From Burkholderiales bacterium UBA2459 (GTDB lineage: Bacteria > Pseudomonadota > Gammaproteobacteria > Burkholderiales > Burkholderiaceae_E): 26,449 bases of DNA. Made by a program: the position numbers and the translations under genes. The notes below the pieces were generated by a model, which was not told the DNA's origin, ran no database searches, and worked only from the letters and a program-made list of their open reading frames with translations. Below, piece by piece: positions 22,343 through 26,449 of the stretch. Positions within the stretch are counted from its first letter, which is position 1, and each line of letters opens with the position of its first letter. The stretch lies in the NCBI GenBank assembly GCA_002342365.1, contig DDPV01000043.1, forward strand, positions 141,817 through 168,265, in the 5' to 3' direction.

Positions 22343-23653
22343 TTATGCGACCCTTGCCGCCTGCATACCACGCTGTAGATTAATCTTTGATAGAATCCAT
22401 AACGATAAAACAAAGAACAAACCAACGAATGCGAGCGCCAGTCGTTGTTGTCCGTCGCTCATCCACACCAGCAAACCGTAAAGCACCGGACCGAGAATCG
22501 CGGAAAGACGCAGTGCGAAGCCCCATAGTGCAAAGATCTCGGACTGACGACCCATCGGTGCAAGCTGAGCCACCATGGCGCGCCCTGCCGATTGGCTCGA
22601 ACCCATGTTCAGACCTGCCAAGGTAGCAGCAAGCCAGAACGACTCCCTGCTTTGTCCGAGAACCGCAACGATAACCATCACAATCCAGGAGACCAGCGTG
22701 ATTGCCAGCGCAAGCCGACCACCCATCCGATCCTGAAAGCGCCCGAAAAAAAAGGCACCGAGCGCTGCGGCGATGTTGACTAAAAACACCAAAATCATGG
22801 TGTCGGTCGGTTCAAAACCCATCACCTGCTCAGCGTAGACCGCAGCGAGCGTGATGACCACTGAAATGCCTGCGTGATAGGCCACGCAGCAAACAAGCAA
22901 CTGCCGTAAATCGACAAGACTTTCGGTGCGCTGCCAGGACAAACGAAGCCGAAGCCAACCGCCTGACCATGCGTCAGCACCGTTTGCAGCGGAGGCCGGG
23001 GCTTGCGGATCATCCAACAGGTCCTTTGAGGCAAGGCCTTGTCGTTCTTTAAGGACCGCCAATGCCGGCAGGCTCACGGCCACATAAACAATAGCCACAA
23101 TCCAGAGCGTCACAGGTACAAATTGTGTAGCGCTTTCACCCAAAGCCTTCGCATGCAACACCCAGGCAATCGACAAGCCCAGCGTGAGCATACCGCCGAG
23201 ATAGCCAAAGCTCCAGCCCCAGCCAGAGACCCGTCCGTAGGCATGGGGCCTTGCGAGTTCGCGCAAGAAAGCAGCGGTAAAGGTTTCGCAAAGGTTAAAG
23301 GCAAGGCTTGAAAGCGCCACAAGGCTGACAGCGAGCCACAAGGCGTTGGCATCGACCCAGGCAAGTGCGGCAGTGGCGGCACCGCAAAGAAGACTTGCCC
23401 AAAAAATAATGGCACGTTTTCCGCCTGCTTGATCTGCCCACAAACCAAGCGAGGGCAGTATCAGCATTGTGAGGAATGAGGCGCCAGATACTGTCAGCGT
23501 CCACAACAAGGTTGCCCAGGATGCAGCGCCTGCGATCACGCCAACAAAATAAGCGGAATAAACGGCAGTCAAGACGACCGTGGTGTAGCCCGAATTGGCA
23601 AAATCGAGAAAAGCCCAAGCCAGTACCTCACGCGGGGCAACGCCATCGCGCAA
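22343..23653 (-). CDS. MFS transporter, Atg22/UMF1-like
   Basis: The protein has about 436 residues with some 12 membrane helices. The N-terminus WAFLDFANSGYTTVVLTAVYSAYF (14-37) and the later GRVSGWGWSFGYLGGMLTL mark the UMF1/Atg22-like branch of the major facilitator superfamily, whose bacterial substrates are unknown. A charged cytoplasmic loop (about 205-245) divides the two halves. The start is uncertain: TTG at 23653 has no ribosome-binding site, while a CTG at 23683 has GGGAG 7-8 nt upstream and would add 10 residues; an in-frame TGA lies just beyond. It lies 95 bp after the GlcG/HbpS-like gene, possibly in one transcript with it and prpE. The transported compound cannot be told. Confidence 0.82.
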   Translation of the reverse strand: MRDGVAPREVLAWAFLDFANSGYTTVVLTAVYSAYFVGVIAGAASWATLLWTLTVSGASFLTMLILPSLGLWADQAGGKRAIIFWASLLCGAATAALAWVDANALWLAVSLVALSSLAFNLCETFTAAFLRELARPHAYGRVSGWGWSFGYLGGMLTLGLSIAWVLHAKALGESATQFVPVTLWIVAIVYVAVSLPALAVLKERQGLASKDLLDDPQAPASAANGADAWSGGWLRLRLSWQRTESLVDLRQLLVCCVAYHAGISVVITLAAVYAEQVMGFEPTDTMILVFLVNIAAALGAFFFGRFQDRMGGRLALAITLVSWIVMVIVAVLGQSRESFWLAATLAGLNMGSSQSAGRAMVAQLAPMGRQSEIFALWGFALRLSAILGPVLYGLLVWMSDGQQRLALAFVGLFFVLSLWILSKINLQRGMQAARVA

Positions 23654-23748
23654 GTGGACTCGTATCGATTCTTGTAGCGCCAGCTTTTTTCTCCCTGGTC
23701 ATTGGCCACAAGGCATTTCAGACTGCAAGCCTTGGTACGCTAAGCCTC

Positions 23749-24150
23749 TTAGAGCGCGGCAATTCCCGCTTGCGCGATTTGCGCATCTTCGGTGGACTTC
23801 ACACCCGAAACCCCGACCGCGCCAATGCAGTATCCGCCAACCATGATCGGGAGCCCCCCTTCGAGCATACCCTGAAGCAGGGGCACAGACAGAAAGCTCA
23901 CACGGCCAGCGTTGATCATGTCCTCGTAAACCTTTGAATCGCGACGACCAAGCGCAGCGGTTCGGGCTTTGGCCACGCAAATCTCTGCCGATATCGGCGC
24001 CGCGCGGTCGAGTCGCTGCAGCCAGAGCAAGTGGCCACCGTCATCAACAATCGCAAAACTAACCGCCCAGGACTGCGCGCTTGCAAGCGCTTCGCAGGCA
24101 TTTGCCATGCGACGGAGGTCTGAGAGCTCAAGTACTTGCTTGGTAAACAT
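23749..24150 (-). CDS. GlcG/HbpS-family protein (possible haem-binding)
   Basis: The protein has 133 residues, a single domain of the GlcG/HbpS family (formerly DUF336). Family features are SFAIVDDGGHLLWLQRLDRA (31-50), ISAEICVAKARTA (53-65) and the glycine-rich GGLPIMVGGYCIGAVGVSG (97-115). Members include HbpS, which binds haem in Streptomyces, and GlcG of the glycolate operon, whose role is unclear. There is no signal peptide, so it stays in the cytoplasm. AAAGGA lies 8 nt before the ATG. It sits between prpE and the MFS gene, with gaps of 102 and 95 bp. A link to propionate or a hydroxy-acid pathway is possible but unproven. Confidence 0.82.
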   Translation of the reverse strand: MFTKQVLELSDLRRMANACEALASAQSWAVSFAIVDDGGHLLWLQRLDRAAPISAEICVAKARTAALGRRDSKVYEDMINAGRVSFLSVPLLQGMLEGGLPIMVGGYCIGAVGVSGVKSTEDAQIAQAGIAAL

Positions 24151-24252
24151 CGGTCGATTCCTTTCTTCAACGTCGCTATTGTGACAGCATCAACGCCTGC
24201 CAAGGATCGGCAAGCCTAAGGGCCTAGAGCCAGGGCCAGCGCTGGGTCCTCG

Positions 24253-26148
24253 TCACGAAGCGAGGCAAAGCCGCACTTGCTCAAGCGCGGACGGATCCTC
24301 GATCGTGGTCAGATCGCCAGGGTCGCGGCCTTCGCAAAGCGCTTGAATCGAGCGCCTGAGCACTTTGCCTGAGCGCGTCTTGGGTAGCGTGCTCACAAAG
24401 TACACACGCGAGGGCCTTGCCACAGCACCAAGTTGTTGATCAACCGTCTTCATCAAGTCGCCTTCCAAGGCCAGGCGTGCCTTGGGGTCCAATGCGTAAG
24501 CGGCATCCTTGAGCACCGCAAAAGCAATCGCGACCTGCCCTTTAAGCGCATCGGCAACGCCCACGACCGCGCATTCAGCAATCGCTGCGTGTGAATTGAC
24601 GGATTCTTCGATTTCACGGGTGCCAAGGCGGTGTCCGGCGACATTGATGACATCGTCGGTCCGTCCAAGGATGTAGTAGTAGCCATCCTGATCCTTGATA
24701 CCCCAATCGAAGGTGGAGTAAGCCAGCACGCCTGGGATCGATTCGAAGTAAGTCTTGCGAAAACGCTCATCGTCACCCCAGACGGTTTGCAGGCAACCCG
24801 GAGGCAGCGGCGGCATGATGGCCACCACGCCCTTTTCTCGCTCGCCAACCTCTGCACCAGTACTTTCGTGAAGCAGACGCACGTTGTAACCATACATCGG
24901 TAACCCCGGACTGCCGAACTTTGTAGGCAGGCTTGGATCCATCCCCTTGGCAATGGTCAGAATCGGCCAGCCGCTTTCAGTCTGCCAGTAATTATCGATC
25001 ACCGGCACACCAAGCCCCTCGGCAATCCAGCGCGCAGTGGGCTCATCAAGCGGCTCGCCTGCCAGAAAGAGCGCCCGAAGCGAAGAGCAGTCATAGCGGC
25101 TCAACAACGCAGGGTCTTGCTTTTTCAGAACCCGAACTGCCGTCGGGGCAGAAAACATGACCGATGGTCTATAGCGCTCAACAAGCTTCCAGAAAATACC
25201 CCCATCGGGTCGAAGCGGCGTGCCCTCGTACAACAACGTGAACATTCCGGCAATCAAAGGCGCGTAGACGATGTACGAGTGCCCAACCACCCATCCGATG
25301 TCACTGGTGCAAAAGTAACCTTCGCCCGGCTTAGCTTCAAAAATATGCTTCATCGAAGCGGCCAGTGCCACCGCATAACCGCCAACATCGCGCTGCACAC
25401 CCTTGGGCTTTCCTGTTGTCCCAGAAGTATAAAGAATATAACTTGGATCATTTGACTCAAGCCATTCCACTTCGACCAACGTATCAAGATGTGCACTGCG
25501 CAAGGCCGCGTAATCGAGATCGCGGCCCTCAACACGATGCATCGCTGCGAGCTTTCGGTCAAACAAAATCACCCGCTCGGGCTTAAAGCATGACAGAGCA
25601 ATCGCTTCATCGAGCAGCCCTTTGTAGGGCAGCACTTTGCCGGCCCGCGACCCGGCATCAGCACTCACAATCAACTTCGGCCTGGCGTCGTCGATCCGCG
25701 AGGCAAGCGCGTGGGAAGCAAATCCTCCGAACACCACCGAATGCACTGCGCCCAAGCGCGCGCAGGCATACATCATAAAAAGCGCCTCGGGAATCATGGG
25801 CATATAAATCAACACACGATCGCCTCGGATCACGCCCTGAGCCCTGAGCATTGCCGCAGCAGCACAGACCTCACGGTGCATGGCCGCATAGCTGTAGGTT
25901 CGCTCCTCGTCGGTCTCCGTTGAAACAAAAACAAGCGCAGCCTGTTCGGAACGATCTGCAAGATGACGGTCGAGCGCGTTATAACAAAGGTTGGTCTTAC
26001 CTCCGACAAACCAGCGATTGATCGGTGCCGAGGCATCGTCAAGCACCCGCACGAAGGGCTCGTGCCAGCTGATCAGTTCAGCCTGCTCGCGCCAAAATCC
26101 CTCGGGGTCCTCGATAGACCGACGATGCGTTGCAAGGTAGCTTTCCAT
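24253..26148 (-). CDS. prpE: Propionyl-CoA synthetase
   Basis: The protein has 631 residues from the ATG at 26148; PrpE of enterics is about 628. I prefer this start to the ATG at 26178 because GGGAG lies upstream and the resulting N-terminus (RSIEDPEGFWREQA) lines up with PrpE. It activates propionate to propionyl-CoA through propionyl-AMP. Motifs are STETDEERTYSY (76-87), the ATP loop YTSGTTGKPKGV (240-251), GWVVGHSYIVYAPL (285-298), DNYWQTESGWP (385-395) and catalytic Lys595 in PKTRSGKVLRR. The TESGWP form and VVGHSY separate it from Acs, which has TETGG and VTGHTY. No prpB, prpC or prpD is seen nearby, so propionyl-CoA must be used by genes elsewhere. Confidence 0.93.
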   Translation of the reverse strand: MESYLATHRRSIEDPEGFWREQAELISWHEPFVRVLDDASAPINRWFVGGKTNLCYNALDRHLADRSEQAALVFVSTETDEERTYSYAAMHREVCAAAAMLRAQGVIRGDRVLIYMPMIPEALFMMYACARLGAVHSVVFGGFASHALASRIDDARPKLIVSADAGSRAGKVLPYKGLLDEAIALSCFKPERVILFDRKLAAMHRVEGRDLDYAALRSAHLDTLVEVEWLESNDPSYILYTSGTTGKPKGVQRDVGGYAVALAASMKHIFEAKPGEGYFCTSDIGWVVGHSYIVYAPLIAGMFTLLYEGTPLRPDGGIFWKLVERYRPSVMFSAPTAVRVLKKQDPALLSRYDCSSLRALFLAGEPLDEPTARWIAEGLGVPVIDNYWQTESGWPILTIAKGMDPSLPTKFGSPGLPMYGYNVRLLHESTGAEVGEREKGVVAIMPPLPPGCLQTVWGDDERFRKTYFESIPGVLAYSTFDWGIKDQDGYYYILGRTDDVINVAGHRLGTREIEESVNSHAAIAECAVVGVADALKGQVAIAFAVLKDAAYALDPKARLALEGDLMKTVDQQLGAVARPSRVYFVSTLPKTRSGKVLRRSIQALCEGRDPGDLTTIEDPSALEQVRLCLAS

Positions 26149-26313
26149 AAACAAGTTCTCCCGATCGACGGATTTCATTATGCCGTTGCGACTGCCCCAG
26201 GAGGCTCACAGGCTGCCACCAGCGCTGAAAGTCATCCCCCAAGCGTATGAAAGATCAAGAATTTATCGCTTTTTCCCTTTGACATCGGCACCTAATTCCC
26301 TTAGCCTGCGCGC
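26149..26313. promoter_or_regulatory. Divergent region between prpE and the right-edge gene
   Basis: This 165-bp gap serves prpE (minus) and an exported-protein gene (plus). On the plus strand a perfect -35 box TTGACA (26279-26284) is followed 17 nt later by TAGCCT (26302-26307), a weak -10 only 7 nt before the ATG at 26314; if used, the message would be nearly leaderless. I find no good prpE promoter by eye. Confidence 0.3.
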
Positions 26314-26449
26314 ATGCTCAAAAAACCAGCACATGTTGCAGGGCGTTGCGCGGCTGCGCTGGCTTGCACCCTTGGTCTGCTGCTTGGCTTTCCGGGTGCT
26401 GCAAGGGCCAACGATAACCCTCTGGCTGCACTCAATCCGGGTTCAGAAA
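26314..26449 (+). CDS. Start of an exported protein (3' part off window)
   Basis: An open frame runs from the ATG at 26314 to the window edge, giving 45 residues. It starts MLKK, has a hydrophobic core (ALACTLGLLLGF) and a likely signal-peptidase I site after AARA, before NDNPLAALNPGSE. An in-frame TAG at 26302-26304 rules out a longer start. No lipobox fits. There is no Shine-Dalgarno before the ATG. The mature part is too short to identify. It is divergent from prpE and probably a separate unit. Confidence 0.6.
   Translation, partial: MLKKPAHVAGRCAAALACTLGLLLGFPGAARANDNPLAALNPGSE

Noticed and set aside
10178..26148. acs and prpE as a long repeat or recent duplication
   Set aside because: They share only family motifs; the proteins differ in length and in substrate-pocket motifs, so they are distinct ancient paralogues.

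Overview
The window looks like a chromosomal segment of a betaproteobacterium, most likely Burkholderiales. This is inferred from moderate-to-high GC, dense short-gap operons, and families typical of that order: a four-part Aap/Bzt amino-acid ABC transporter, a class I iron-sulfur fumarase, tandem MlrC-type M81 proteins, a type III pantothenate kinase, and a sodium/acetate-type symporter with its DUF4212 partner. I see no tRNA, rRNA, CRISPR array, insertion sequence or phage gene. Base composition looks even throughout, so this reads as core metabolism, not a mobile island.

Layout. (1) 1-3606, minus strand: a PQQ module of a secreted glucose/sorbosone-type dehydrogenase, an intrinsic terminator, a small cytochrome c, and a TonB-dependent receptor closely resembling the PQQ importer PqqU/YncD; the receptor runs off the left edge. 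(2) 3853-6493, minus: a soluble hybrid histidine kinase (GAF-HisKA-HATPase-REC-HPt) overlapping a single-domain response regulator. (3) 6668-12160, minus: acs, a small YggT-like membrane protein, a TPR protein, then DUF4212 plus a sodium/solute symporter, ended by a strong terminator. This is an acetate uptake and activation cluster. (4) 12325-17839, plus, divergent from acs: fumarase, two tandem MlrC-family metalloproteins and coaX, packed as one operon. (5) 17849-22222, minus: aapJ-aapQ-aapM-aapP, meeting coaX tail to tail 9 bp away. (6) 22343-26148, minus: prpE, a GlcG/HbpS-type protein and an Atg22/UMF1-type MFS transporter. (7) 26314 to the right edge, plus: the start of an exported protein.

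How the parts fit. Most of the window concerns uptake and activation of small organic nutrients: acetate (symporter, Acs), propionate (PrpE), acidic and amide amino acids (Aap), and sugars or aldehydes oxidised in the periplasm with PQQ and cytochrome c. Fumarase (TCA cycle) and CoaX (first step of CoA synthesis) supply central metabolism that the acyl-CoA synthetases draw on.

The least explained parts are the tandem MlrC pair in an operon with fumarase and coaX, the pairing of a PqqU-like receptor with a PQQ enzyme, and the symporter carrying both a roughly 130-residue charged helical insertion and a textbook EF-hand loop. No single wholly new system stands out; these are the leads worth following.
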